From NCBI GenBank assembly GCA_036365515.1, contig CM070873.1, positions 263,080,075-263,144,074 of the forward strand: a DNA stretch of 64,000 nucleotides, written 5' to 3'. This document shows, piece by piece, positions 50,440 to 62,587 of this stretch. The DNA is from Torymus aiolomorphi (taxonomy: Eukaryota; Arthropoda; Insecta; Hymenoptera; Torymidae). The notes under the pieces are model-generated. The model was not told the origin of the DNA, did no database searches, and worked only from the letters and a program-made list of their open reading frames with translations. The position numbers and the translations under genes are program-made. Position 1 is the first letter of the stretch, and each line of letters begins with the position of its first letter.

Positions 50440-53400
50440 GCTCAAGAACAATAACTAAAGTATAACGCGAATTTCTAGACAAAGTAAGACAGTTATTTGT
50501 AAGCGTACGCGAATATAGTCACTCCAATGTATAATTCGTCGCAAGTCCTTTATTTCATGGGTATATGATGCGTTGCGTCTTGCGTGTCGAGAACGAACTT
50601 GAGTGAACTTTACTTTATTGCAAAGGCGTGACAACACTCGATTATTTTGCTTACATGCAAGTAGATTGCACTGAAAGTAACCTTTGAGACTAATGCGAAA
50701 GGAGTTTACAGGTTTAAATAAAAATGTAATAGTAAGGAATTAAGCACTTTACGTACAAAATGGCGACGCACACGAAAACTGCAAAAATTAATAACGATCA
50801 ATTGTCCTTTCTTTGCGATTGCTCAACTTTCTTGCGTCTGATCATTGATAAGAGTGGCGCTAGACGGTGAACTCGATGCCGACTAAATAACGATCGATAG
50901 AGGCGAGTGAATAATTCTTAATGTTTGGATTACAGTACCTAAGTTAATGTGAGGGAAGGGGGTTGCAATTGTAGGAAAATGTTCTTACCTTAGCGCCTCG
51001 ACATTACGTTACGCAAGCACGTTTCCAATGGAATGATTCCATTTTCTGTGTCCTCGGCGCCAGAGAGTACTCCCAAATGTTTGCAAAGCTTGTTAATGAT
51101 GGAGCATATAAGAATGAGGGTGATTTGTGTAACTACAACTGAAACGTGTGTGTATTTGCGTTGCCGTGACTATACGATTAAGCATAAGCGCCAAGATCGA
51201 TAAATAGACAACTGTAAGCGCGTGTCCAAAGACCACGTGAATGCGAAAACATCGAAGGTGCGGCACAGACGTAACCAGAAAGTAATCCTTATTAAGGCCT
51301 CGTATGGATTTCAGCTAGCAGAAGATCTTCATTGACTCGGCTGCGTGCTCCTCACGAAAGAGAGAAGCCAAAGAGCTTCTTCGATCCTTTTTCCTTCGCG
51401 TCGGGCTCTTCCCTCTCCCTTTCTCTCTCGCTCCTCTCTTATAAGTATCGGGACGCGCGCATCCGCTCAGACTTGGCCGCGTGCTCGCGCTCGCATTTTC
51501 GGTCTCTCTGTCTCTGTCTCTCTTTCCACCACCCTCCTCTGGGAAATATAAGGGAATCTCCCGCGCGTCCAAGGGAGTAGGAGGACTGTCGGCCGTGCAC
51601 GCGCGAGCGCCGGCTGCCTGTGGCCGAGCGCCATTCGAAAACTTTATCCGCCAATTTTACGGGGAAAATTCCAATGAAAGTCAAACGCCATGGGAATTGT
51701 TTTTCTTGCTGCGCCTCTACGTGGCTCTCTTATACTCTGCCCCTTTCTCTATCTCGCTCTACCTCTGTCTGTCTCTCCTCTTTCTCTCCTTTTCTGTATC
51801 TCCGTCCCTCCGGTCGAACGCGGCTTTGCTTCGAGCCCTCTTCCGGTGGCCGTCTTCCTTGTAGTCGCGTCCTCGTGTTCTTTCTCTCTCCCACTTTCTT
51901 CCGCTGCTATTGCGTTCCGTCGGCCCCTTTTGTGTAATGAAGTTACGCCGGTGCGCTGCGCGACCCGCGGCTTCTTCGCGAAATCGACTCGACGTCGAAG
52001 CTCTCCGCTGATTGTACGAGTCACCGGCAGAAGAACGGGAAAGCGGAGAATTCCTTTTTAACGTTCTCCTCAGACCGATTTTTCTTTTCAATTTCTACAT
52101 TATATGTTTTTTCTCGCGAGAGATGCCTCTTTCATATTTTCTTTCTAGTCGGAGAAAGAATAGTGGCGTTATTTGATGAGCTTTTAGTATATTTTCCAAT
52201 TGCCCAATTGAATTAGTGCATGAAAATAAAACGTATTCTTCAAAACTTGTTATAATGACAATTTACAAAAATATCGAGCAAACATTATGATTTCTCATTG
52301 AAGTTCAGTAGTACGTAATGATTTTGTAGAATATATTAGTCTACGGAAAGGTCCTGTATGATAAGATTTTAAAAATTTTCGTAGATTATAGTCTAATACA
52401 CTTACTGACTGTGAAATTAAAAATATAAAGTTATCTAATTTTGAATTAAAAATTGTTTAATTAAGTGAAATTCTATTTTTTAAATCCATAGTTTATTTAC
52501 GAAAGAATAGTTTATTTGAGTGTACACAAATTCAAAATGTATGATAGTTTATATTTTTAATTGAAATTAACTGTAAATAGTATACTGTCTTACTCTTGTC
52601 ACTAAATCGATGGCGCTCAATTAATGTTTATGAATGAAATGAAATTCGTCGTCGATTTATTTAAGAGCTAAAACTTAATGTACATATTAATCTAAAAGCC
52701 CATAACACGAATGGATATTTACGTTGATACGAAAATACTAACTACAGCGATTCTAAGAAACATAGTTATTGTTTTTTACTTCCGTCGACTTGACAAAAAT
52801 CTAAAATTATTCGTAATTTACCGATGTTTACAGATGTAAAAATCTGAAACTTTTTTAACGATGCATTGTTCTTTCCTCGGTAAGTATTTCTAAATTAATT
52901 ATACAAAATCTCTTAAGCAGCTATTACAAAAAAATATTGTATAAAACGTTAAAGATAATGCAGATTTTACTTAAATTTATAAAACTTCTTGTTATAACAC
53001 GTTTGGATTTTTTGTAAACTTTTATACTGTTTGTATAATACACGATATTCGTGTAACAGATTTAAACAGTTTCCTAAGAGGGAAAACTATTGTGTTAATA
53101 ATTAAAATGATGTATTAATGGAATATCAAAAGAAAAATTATGAAAAAGTAATTATTGTTCGAAGAAAAATGATTTTGAGATTTTACATTATTTTTGTAGG
53201 AGTGCAGATAAAGTGAGTGATGCACTAAAATAAAATAAATAAATTTTGCCATTCTCGAAAGGTGAATTTTTCACTTAAACTAAAAAAAAAAGGAAAAATC
53301 AAATTTCATCGTTTCACGTATGGGAAAAGCGGTGAATCTGGTAGATTAAACATTACAAAAAAAGAAAAATGAAGAAAAATAAATGTAACGAACGGATGAA

Positions 53401-54560
53401 CGAAAGCGATCGCAGTACATTTTGCTGTCGAAAAGCTTTCGGTTGAGAGCTCAGAAACGATAATCGATATTTTATATACACGTTTCGCATCCCACTGGGT
53501 ATGTGTGTGTGTATGCGCTCGAAGCCATGACGAGTGGCTTGGAAAATATTTCCACACGGAAATGTCACGATGAAGAAGATCGGGCCGCGACTCGACTCAC
53601 GCGTGACGTTTATTCCTCGACGTCAAATGTATTCCTATATGAAAAGATTCGTGTACACGAAATAAAATAGAAAAGGAAATTTCTTTTCGCATTGTAAATA
53701 TACTTTATTTAAAAATCGACGTCCCGGTGTAAAATACAATATTGTATACACGTCTGTATAATCGTTTGTCGAGCAATGTATATCTTAAAGTAATTAATAA
53801 AAGCATTGATAAAATCAAACAGCGCATACAGTTTTGTCCATTTTTATTCCCAGCATAATGAAAAGAGTTTATGGGTGATTCTCAGCAAAAGTGCGCAGAT
53901 TCTGTCCTGTAACCTCCGTGGATATTTTATTAGATTCTATAATATAAAATCTTAAATTTTTTCAAAAAATACAGTTTTTTACAAGAATGAAATCCAAATT
54001 ACAAGAATATCATATAGTAAAATTAAAAATTGCAAAATGTGAAAGAGGGTTATTTTCTACCACGGAGATTACTTGTAAAACTGAGCTCTTTCTGAAAATC
54101 ACCCTTATGCGTTTATTAATTGTACGGTTTATTGATCTTTTATTTGTTTGTTATGTTTTATAACTTCTCACATTAGCAAGTTTACGTACTTGTAAAGAAA
54201 AAAATTTGTAACAAGACCAATATTTACGCTACCTCTCTAAAGAAAAATTCAGTAATTAAACACATTTTACTCCAGTCATCGTAAAAAAATAATTTTGCTT
54301 ACTAATTAATTTTTTTATTTTTTTCAACTAATTAATATAGAACAATAAAAGTTCAGACAATTATAGATCGATATGTTATACTGACATATGTCTAGATATG
54401 GTCTCGCTCTGTCACTGATACTGTATCCTAATAAAAGCAACAAATGAAACGTACTCCTGGTCTAAAACTATTAAAAAGGGTTGAACATTTTTTTGCTTCC
54501 TCATAGAGCTTTGTAATAGTAAAATTTTAATTTTCTTTAAATTGCTCTAGAAACATGAAT
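50440..54560. other. No supported gene
   Basis: A pyrimidine-rich GC block lies at 51.34-52.05 kb, with overlapping Ser/Leu and Arg/Glu ORFs that have no domain. The rest is AT-rich. Confidence 0.5.
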
Positions 54561-54621
54561 AAAGGTGTTAGAAGTTTGTGTCACATGATCTTAGAAAATG
54601 TCTGTATGGATGTCTGTATGG

Positions 54622-54754
<133 letters not shown>

Positions 54755-54959
54755 TATACCGTTTTATTTTCGGATCTACGCGGTCGATTTTAACTGGACG
54801 GGTCTCATTTTTTTTTGTTTTTTGATTCCGAATTCGGGAAAAAAATAATTTTGTACGACTAACTGATTCGTTTTTGTTTTATGTCGAATTTTTCATTTTC
54901 GAAAAATTTATTTTTGATTTTTTTTAATGATTGGATTTAAATTTTATAATCGGATGGGT

Positions 54960-56710
54960 AGCGTTCGAAAGAGCATAAAAAACCCATATTTAAAAAAAAA
55001 AAAAATTTCTCTAGCTATAACGGTTATTTTGTTATTAACAAAAACTTGTTTTTTTTTTTAAATGTGTATAACTCCCAAACTAAATGGTAAATTTTTTTGA
55101 GAAAAATCATGATAATGGAGATTATGAATAGCTATAATATGTATAAAATTGAATCCATTCTATTGGTTAGTTTTTAAGAAAAAAAATTAAAAAATTAAAA
55201 AAACGTGTTTTAGGTGGCGACAATTTACGGGAGTAAAATTGTGTTAATCGCTTCAAAATTCCTTGTAGAGGTAGATTTTTGGTTGCCACCTGCACCTTTC
55301 TTTGGGATAGGTGATTGGTTCATAAATTTCAGAGATTTTTGAGGTTAAAATTTTTGTAACCTCTTTTTCGAATCGTAATTTCTCGAGAACGGCTGTATGT
55401 ATCAGAATGGGATAGGTAGCATTTAAAAGAGAATTAAAATACCTATATTTTCTAAAAAAAAAAGTTTCTAGCTATCACGGTTCTTTGGTTATTAACAAAA
55501 ACGTAAAACATGAAAAATAAAAAAAATGAGCTTTGTATGTCCAACGATTCCGGAGGGAAAATTTTCGTAATTTCTTCAAAATTCCTTGTGGAGGTAGATT
55601 TTGGATAGCTCTTGGTCGAGTTCTTTGGGCAAAATAATTGGTCCATAAATTTCAGAGGTATTTGAGGTTAAAATTGTTTTAACTTTTTTTTAAATCGTAA
55701 TTTCTCGAGAACTGTTAATTATTGTGATAAAAAATTTAAAAAAAAATGAATAAATACATTATTTTGAGGAAGCTAAGTGCCAATGTATTGGCAGTGGTTT
55801 TCAAAATATTATGGATTTAAAATATTACCCAAAGTTGAAGGTGCACCATAAAAAATAATTCTGCTACTTTTTTTTGTGAAAATCATCAATGATTTGGAAA
55901 CGTGATGTAGAGACAAGTCAATAAAATATTATACACGTTATTTGAAAAAAAAAATTTAATTAATGAGCATTTTGTTGATGATAATATAATAATAGGGTAA
56001 ACGCAACCGTTGTCGGCCACTTGTTTAATATGTTACAGATATTATTACTTAAGATCATAAATTTTTATTGAAAGTTATTTAAATTACGTACATTTTATTT
56101 TTTTAATATAAATTATCTTCACTCTGTCATTTATTATTAACGAAAATGTGCTCAAAATTATTTAATAAATTTTTCAAATAATAATTGATTTATTGACTTC
56201 AAGTTTTAACCACTTATTATACTCATCGAAGAATATACTTGGTTGAAATTTCAAAATATTATCTTTATTTGTTTTTTAAAAAAACAATGTTTTATAAAAA
56301 AGTAGGAGTTTTGTTGTCACGCGATAACAATATTAAGAAAATCAACCAATAGTCCTAAAATTTGGGAGAGATATATTTTTTATATCTTCAAACTGAATTC
56401 GTTGCCCAATAAAATCGAACTATTACGACGAAAGATATTTGAGGTTTAAAATAAAACTAATTGAACATGTGATAATATTTTGAAAAAATTGATTTATAAA
56501 AATATCGGGTTGTCGCACGAGAAAAAGAGTAACAAGAATGAATTTTCGAAAAATATATATTAATTTATTACGAATATTCATAAAGAAAATTGGGCATGAT
56601 ACAATTAATTATTGTTATAAAAAATTAAAAAAAAAATGAATAAATACATTAATACATTATTTTGAGGAAGCTAAGAGTCAATGTATTGGCAGCGGTTTTT
56701 TAAATTATTA
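54960..56710. repeat. Diverged direct repeats in AT-rich DNA
   Basis: tagctat(a/c)acggtt..ttattaacaaaaac occurs at about 55014 and 55471, with aggtagattttt and aatttcagag blocks repeated at the same spacing. Separately, aatgaataaatacatt..attttgaggaagctaag..caatgtattggcag occurs at about 55746 and 56636. They look like old, diverged copies of an unclassified repeat with no coding frame. Confidence 0.65.
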
Positions 56711-58100
56711 TACAAAAACTTACCATTCCATTTTTATGAAATTTTAAACATGTGTCACGAACACCATATAAAAAATTATCTATTAATTTATAAAGATAAT
56801 ATATAACAATATTTTAGAGAAATTGTGATATGAAAAAAGAAGAAAATTTTAACCTCATGATTCCCGTTGATTATGTAAACGCTATTTTTCCAAAAAATGT
56901 TGAAGATATTAAACACATTTTACTTCCATTATTAATACAAAGTTATATCCAATTGTTTATAAAATTCATGGACAAATCTACAAACAATTGGATATAACTT
57001 TGTAGGTTTTAATAATTTTTCAATTTTCATATCGGTAACACTACATGAAATTGTATAGGAATATCACGAGTCCTTTGAAATTAAAATCGGATGAAAAATA
57101 AAAAAATTTATGTGTTTTGTTAATTTTTGTTTCAATTAGTAATTCTTCTTTAACAATAGTGAAATTTCTTTGAAAATTTTTTTTTTGTTTTCTAAGAATC
57201 CTTTTTTCATATTATATTACGTCGGTTTGAAAGGCATGCTATCTCGGCAAATATTTTTTTTCGTGAAAATTTAAGTTGGCCTCTCTGCAGAAACTTTTCA
57301 ATATATTTAGTTTGATTATCAATCATAATAAATTTATAGGATAGTACTTTACTATAAACTGTCTTACTATATTGACCTTTTTAGAATTTTAAATGAATAA
57401 TAAAACTTATTGACAAATTGCCATTTAAACAAAATTTTTATATTACTTTAGTGTGATTACATTATGCTTAATTGCCGTTCATTTATGAGAAAAATCGATA
57501 AATTTCATAAATGCTTCATTTAGTTTGAGATTTTTTTCTATCCACTAACCAATCTAGCTTACAATGTCCACGAAATATGAGGCAAATCGATATTTTGTAG
57601 CTGACGGGATTGTTAGTTAATTGTTGCACATCAGCTATCAGGTAACGTTAAGCAGCCGATTGTAAACACGTGAAATGATAAATACCCACCAAACTCACTT
57701 GAATGAAGTCCCCGAATCCTAGCGTTATATTGTGATAAATTGAAATAATAAATAAATAAATAATTGAAATAAAAAAATACTGTTTTACTGACCGTGTTCC
57801 TCTACCTATTAAAATCTGCGTTTTAAAATGTAAATTTTTTATTTTAATATTTTACGATCATAAAAAATAATAAAACCCATTTTTAAAAAACCCAAAAAGA
57901 TTTTGGGCGCTGCGCAAAATCTGCTAAAATCTAATGCAGATAAGCATGAGATGTAGACAAAAAATTTTTAAACATTCGTGAATGTTGATGTTCGACACAG
58001 CTTCAGAGTTTTTGGCTCTAAACACTCGTCCATGCTTTGTTGTTTTCACACCGCCCATTCGCGGAATCGCGATGCTCCAGCATATGCAAGGGGGTTGCTC
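56711..58100. other. AT-rich, no supported gene
   Basis: Only a short hairpin and an (aaat)n-like stretch near 57748 are visible. A 70-codon minus-strand ORF at 57924 has no domain. Confidence 0.5.
56937..57003. repeat. Short inverted repeat
   Basis: acaaagttatatccaattgt and its reverse complement are separated by about 20 nt, in AT-rich non-coding DNA. Confidence 0.8.
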
Positions 58101-58102
58101 TT

Positions 58103-58242
58103 TAAAAAAACTACTAATGAAATAGTGAATATTCACTAATAAATTAGTAGATTTTTCTACTAATTTAATGGGTTAAAAAACTACTAATGAAATAGTGAAT
58201 ATTCACTAATAAATTAGTAGTTTCTTCTACTAATTTAATGGG
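58103..58242. repeat. 70-bp tandem duplication; each unit is a hairpin
   Basis: Two head-to-tail copies with a 70-bp period. Each unit contains a palindrome running from ctactaat to attagtag centred on gtgaatattcac, and ends in ctactaatttaatggg. Confidence 0.8.
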
Positions 58243-58279
58243 AGGAGCAATTTTCACTAATTCAACTTTAGAGAATATA

Positions 58280-58501
58280 CTGTGGTAAAACGATTATGTT
58301 GCATCGCAACGCATATCGCTAAGAGTAATTTTATATTATTATTTTATTATTTATTTTTTATTTGCCCCATAGCGAAGAATTTTTTATTGCATAACGTTTC
58401 GATATACAAAATGTACAAACAAACAAAACTTATCGCTATGGCGTAATATAAAATTACCCTTAGCGATATGCGTTGCGATGCGCATAATCGTTTTACCACA
58501 G
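58280..58501. mobile_element. TA-flanked MITE with long terminal inverted repeats
   Basis: 222 bp starting CTGTGGTAAAACGATTATG and ending with its reverse complement. The arms are about 58 bp with a few mismatches. The flanking TA dinucleotides (58278-58279 and 58502-58503) fit a TA target duplication, as used by Tc1/mariner-type elements. The interior is AT-rich and non-coding. Confidence 0.75.
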
Positions 58502-58520
58502 TACATCCCTATTGAAAAAA

Positions 58521-58699
58521 ATCATGTGACTAATCATATGATTAATCCAGTGATTAATCACATGATTAATCATATGATAAATCATGTGATTAATCATGTG
58601 GTTAATCATGTGATCAATCATATGATTAATCACATGATATTATCAACGGAAAATTCATGTGATTAATCACATGATTAATCACATGATTGATCACATGAA
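58521..58699. repeat. 12-bp satellite array, unit like ATTAATCATGTG
   Basis: About 14 degenerate copies of ATTAATCACATG / ATTAATCATATG / ATTAATCATGTG. They are interrupted once by tattatcaacggaaaatt near 58640, and the two ends are inverted relative to each other. Every unit carries a TGATTAAT or TAATCA core, the type of site bound by PBC/Hox homeodomain pairs. It encodes the low-complexity MINHMINH frame, which is not a gene. Confidence 0.85.
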
Positions 58700-59261
58700 T
58701 TTTTCCAAAATCCAGGAATATGCTCTGCTGAATTTATAACTTAATTTATTTATTATCTAGCAGTTTACCACTGCTATTATAAATGACAAATAATAGTTAA
58801 ATGAAACATTTACAATATAATATAATTATTTGTATGTTACAGTTATTTAGATAATTAATTTAATTGAAGAAATAGACAACTTTATTGTTATTACAATTAT
58901 AATGTTCCGACATAACTGAAGAATGGGACAAAATAAGAACTTCTAAATATATTCTGCCCTAATGAAAAGATGGAATATTTGGGTTATTGGGTATAGATGG
59001 GTAATTGATATACGATAAATGGGCCCTATGGGTTTTCCTTGCGGGTCCCATATGACTGATATAAAACTAGTTAACATTTTTTTTCGGATTACAAACATTT
59101 TATTCGAATAATAATCAATATTACTTCTTATACTACTTTGATAAAAATATATTTTTATTATAAATTAAGGCTACAACTGTAAATAAACAATAAACACGTA
59201 ACATACCTGTATATAGGAATAAGATTATTATAAATGATATTGTTATTAATGTAGAGAAAAG

Positions 59262-59500
59262 ATGTTTAACGAGCCTCGTGCTCGCGCTACTCGAAACCGA
59301 CCCGTGGTAGCAAATTCACACGAAGCCGGAGCCGAGCGCGCCCACGTGTACTCGATTTTGGCAGCTACCATGAACAGTTGCGACGACATCGGCGACAGCG
59401 CGAGGAGGCCACTACTTGGCGATGATGTTTCTATTCAAAAAACCGAGAAGATATTTTACATAAAGTCAGCAGCTCAAAATTTTAGAATCGTTTATGCTTT
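59262..59500 (+). CDS. Probable first coding exon of an unidentified gene, ending at a GTGAGT donor
   Basis: A GC-rich island in AT-rich surroundings. An ORF opens at ATG 59262, but the better start is ATG 59370 (context ctaccATGa, matching Kozak); the upstream part would then be 5' UTR. From 59370 the peptide is MNSCDDIGDSARRPLLGDD, then VSIQKTEKIFYIKSAAQNFR and IVYA, 43 codons plus two bases. It ends at TTT|GTGAGT, a strong donor. The acidic PLLGDD stretch before a presumed downstream segment resembles the cytoplasmic N-terminus of a membrane transporter, but no hydrophobic segment is visible, so the family is unassigned. The following intron is occupied by a giant palindrome that also contains an inverted copy of this exon's end. 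Confidence 0.5.
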
Positions 59501-60802
59501 GTGAGTTAACTAATATTTTTTATTCAACAAAATTTTTTCTGATTCTTTATTAAAAACCATTTAAAATGAGCCCTGGAACGATATTAGCAAACATTTAAAA
59601 TGATCCATTTGGAAAGTCTCAGATTCGCTACTTATTAGTATACCTTCATCTGAAAAAAAGAAAATAATAAGTACAGCAGAATATTTTTGATTGGACAAAA
59701 TTTTTACTGAATCTTTATTAAAGTCCCTTTCAAATAAGCCCTGATCGATGTTCGCAAACCCACTTGAAAAGAATTGTATATTTTTTTAATCTCAGTAGAA
59801 ACCAATAATTGGTATTTTTGAGAACCTGCTGGATTTGAGATCTTAATATTATTCATATATCTTATGTCATGGATCTTGTCGCTGAATTTTCTCAAAGCAT
59901 GAAAAATATATTAAACATCTATTTTCAACAATATTTTCAACAGGAATTTATACTTTCCTAAATTTTCAATGGGAGACGCTTACACTGTTAATACACTCTA
60001 TTTGTAAACTTCATACCTATTCGAAACTGAATTTTATAAGTAATCTATTATTATGTGTACCAAAGCTAAAAGTAAAATACTATAAAAAAGTTGCAATCAA
60101 ATTAGTTGAAAGACAATTAACAATTGTATATTCCAATGCGCATACAAATACTTCTCACTTAATAATTTTCAAATAAAATATGGTGTTCTTATTAAGGCTT
60201 CGTTTCATAAATTTCATAAACTATGTAATCTACAAACTTATAACTCATTAAGATCCATAATACAATTATTTAATTTTCAATTTAACACTGAATAGTTTAT
60301 GAAATTTCATGAAGCAAAGGCTTAATAAGAAAACCACATTTTATTTGAAAATTATTGGTTATGGAGTATACGTCTGTGCATTTGAATTTGCAATTGCTAA
60401 ATTGTCTTTCAACTACTTTATTGCAACTTTTTTATAGTCATTTACTTTTAGCTTTGGCACACGATAATATAGATTACTTATAAAATTGTTTCGAATAGAT
60501 ATGAAGATTACAAATAGAGTTAAGCGTCTCCTATTGAAAATTTAGGACAATAAATAAAAATATTATTACTTATAAGCCAGTCAAAAATATTGTTGAAAAT
60601 AAATATTTAATATATTTTTCATTCTTTGAAAAAATCAACTACAAGATCCATGACATGAGATATATGAATAATATTAAGATCTCAAATCCAGCAGGTTGTT
60701 GAAAATACCAATTATTGGTTTCTACTGACATTTAAAAAATATACAATTCTTTTCAAGTGGGTTTGAGAACATCGATCAGGGCTTATTTGAAAGGCACTTT
60801 AA

Positions 60803-61162
60803 GGGGATGTGCAACCCTAATTTCAATATTTTTTTAAATCAACATTCAAACATTTATTTGGAAAAAGACGGCTGTCAAGCGCTCCGTACACGCAAACACT
60901 ATATGCAGATTTTTTCCTGGATAATTCTATTGATATTTGCGTGAGTTATGCTCGTTTGAAAAGTAGATCAATTGTAGATTCCTACTTACCGACAGTACGG
61001 TTTTTATTTAATTAAATAAATTCTCATCATTGTTTTGGAAAAAGACGTCTGTCAAGCGCTCCGTACACGCAAACACTATATGCAGATTTTTTTCTGGATT
61101 ATTCTATTGATATTTGCGTGAGTTATGCTCGTTTGAAAAATAACGTCGGTACTCACATCCCC
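60803..61162. mobile_element. TTAA-flanked MITE 1 in the left palindrome arm
   Basis: 360 bp bounded by TTAA at 60799-60802 and 61163-61166, with short terminal inverted repeats GGGGATGTG / CACATCCCC. It contains no ORF of note. It carries an internal direct duplication of about 105 bp (about 60858-60962 and 61035-61140) that includes gctgtcaagcgctccgtaca. TTAA duplication is the piggyBac-type target preference; the element would be non-autonomous. Confidence 0.75.
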
Positions 61163-61166
61163 TTAA

Positions 61167-61722
61167 GGGGGTTCATCCAACCAGGAACGTATCAAGAATC
61201 AATGTCACCCCGCACCGCGCGCACAGGCTTGCTCGCATGGGGCCCCCACTCTTGAAGTCAAAGCGCGTGTTTGTACGGGACTGACACATACACATAGCTT
61301 CATGCCGTCTGTGAGCGTGCACACAGAGCGGCGCTCGTCTGTGTGTTCCCCCACCGCTCCAGCGTCGTCTGCACGCGGGGCCGTCCACCTAAAATTCCAT
61401 ACTTTCAACTACAATATCTTAAAAACGGTGAAGCTAGGATCTCTGAACTTGTAATATGATATTCTAATTATTGATCTTAATAACATATTAGTTTTTCAGA
61501 CAAACGCTAAATGTATCTTTGAAGTTATAGACTGAATCGATCTTTCCCGCGCGTGCGTCCCATAAGACGCCATGTTAAAATGCTCAAATTTGACAATTAA
61601 TATCTCGATAACGGTGAAGCAAGGCTCTTTTTTGTGAGGATATCATATAGATAATGATGTCAGGTACATGTGAAAAAAGTTTCAAAGACTTCCTAAATAA
61701 ACTGAAAATTGGATGAACCCCC
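61167..61722. mobile_element. TTAA-flanked MITE 2 adjacent to MITE 1
   Basis: 556 bp with perfect 14-bp terminal inverted repeats GGGGGTTCATCCAA, flanked by TTAA at 61163-61166 (shared with MITE 1) and 61723-61726. The interior is GC-rich on the left (about 61200-61390) and AT-rich on the right, with no transposase frame. The termini resemble those of the TTAA-bounded elements at 42.68 and 43.49 kb (ggtagttcaycc), suggesting one family. The paralogous empty site TTTAATAAAG is present at 63746-63755. Confidence 0.8.
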
Positions 61723-61842
61723 TTAATAAAGATTCAGTAAAAATATTGTCGAATCAAAAATATTCTGCTGTACTTATGATTTTCTTTCTTTCAGATGAAG
61801 GTATATACTAATAAGTAGTGAATCTGAGACTTTCCAAATGGA

Positions 61843-62587
61843 TCATAAAGAAAATATAACCACATATACAAATTAAAAGCAAATTTTTTCTCAATCAATA
61901 TTTTATACAAAAAATTTCAGGATTGAGTAAAGAAAATGAGAATACTTGAGTTTTCACAAAAAATTGCAAAGAATAACAACTTTCCACATTAGAGGGGTTA
62001 GAAGCGAGAAAGGGCTTACCGAATCTATGCTTGTAGGTGACTTCGCTGTCTTGTCTCAAATGGGTGATCACCTCCAAGTGATAGACGCGACGAAAGAATC
62101 AAAACCTACCAGGACACCGTACTACAACCGCCGCTGTCATCGCTGGGAACGCCACGGACGAGACGATTCTATCGCAAATTCGAAAGCACGCACGAGGCAC
62201 GGCAGCACCAACAGCTGATTAAATTGTTTGTATAAGAAATGCCTACCGAGGCTGCCGTGCGCTTGTCTCGTCCGTGACGTTCCCAGCGATGACAGCGGCG
62301 GTTGTAGTACGGTGTCCTGGTGGGTTTTGATTCTTTCGTCGCGTCCATCACTTGGAGGTGATCACCCATTTGAGACAACAAGACAGCGAAGTCACCTGCA
62401 AAGCATAGATTCGGTAAGCCCTTTCTCGCTTCTAACCTCTCTAATGTGGAAAGTCGTTATTCTTTGCAATTTTTTGTGTAAACTCAACTATTCTCATTTT
62501 CTTTACTCAATCCTGAAATTTTTTGTATAAAATATTGATTGGGAAAAAATTTGCTTTTTATTTGTATATGTGGTTATATTTTCTTTA
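61843..62587. repeat. Central GC-richer palindrome (P2) of the nested structure
   Basis: The arms face each other around 62.23 kb. The left half holds about 22 bp (gattctatcgcaaattcgaa) missing from the right half. The core (about 62000-62440) is GC-rich compared with the AT-rich surroundings and contains short open frames on both strands, for example a minus-strand stretch reading LEVITHLRQDSEVTYKHRFG in front of a GGTAAG. It could be a captured host fragment. No family was recognised and no long ORF exists. Confidence 0.6.

Noticed and set aside
51481..52091. Overlapping ORFs of 105-127 codons on both strands
   Set aside because: Pyrimidine-rich compositional ORFs without a domain.
58478..58666. 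MINHMINH repeat ORF
   Set aside because: Translation of the 12-bp satellite.
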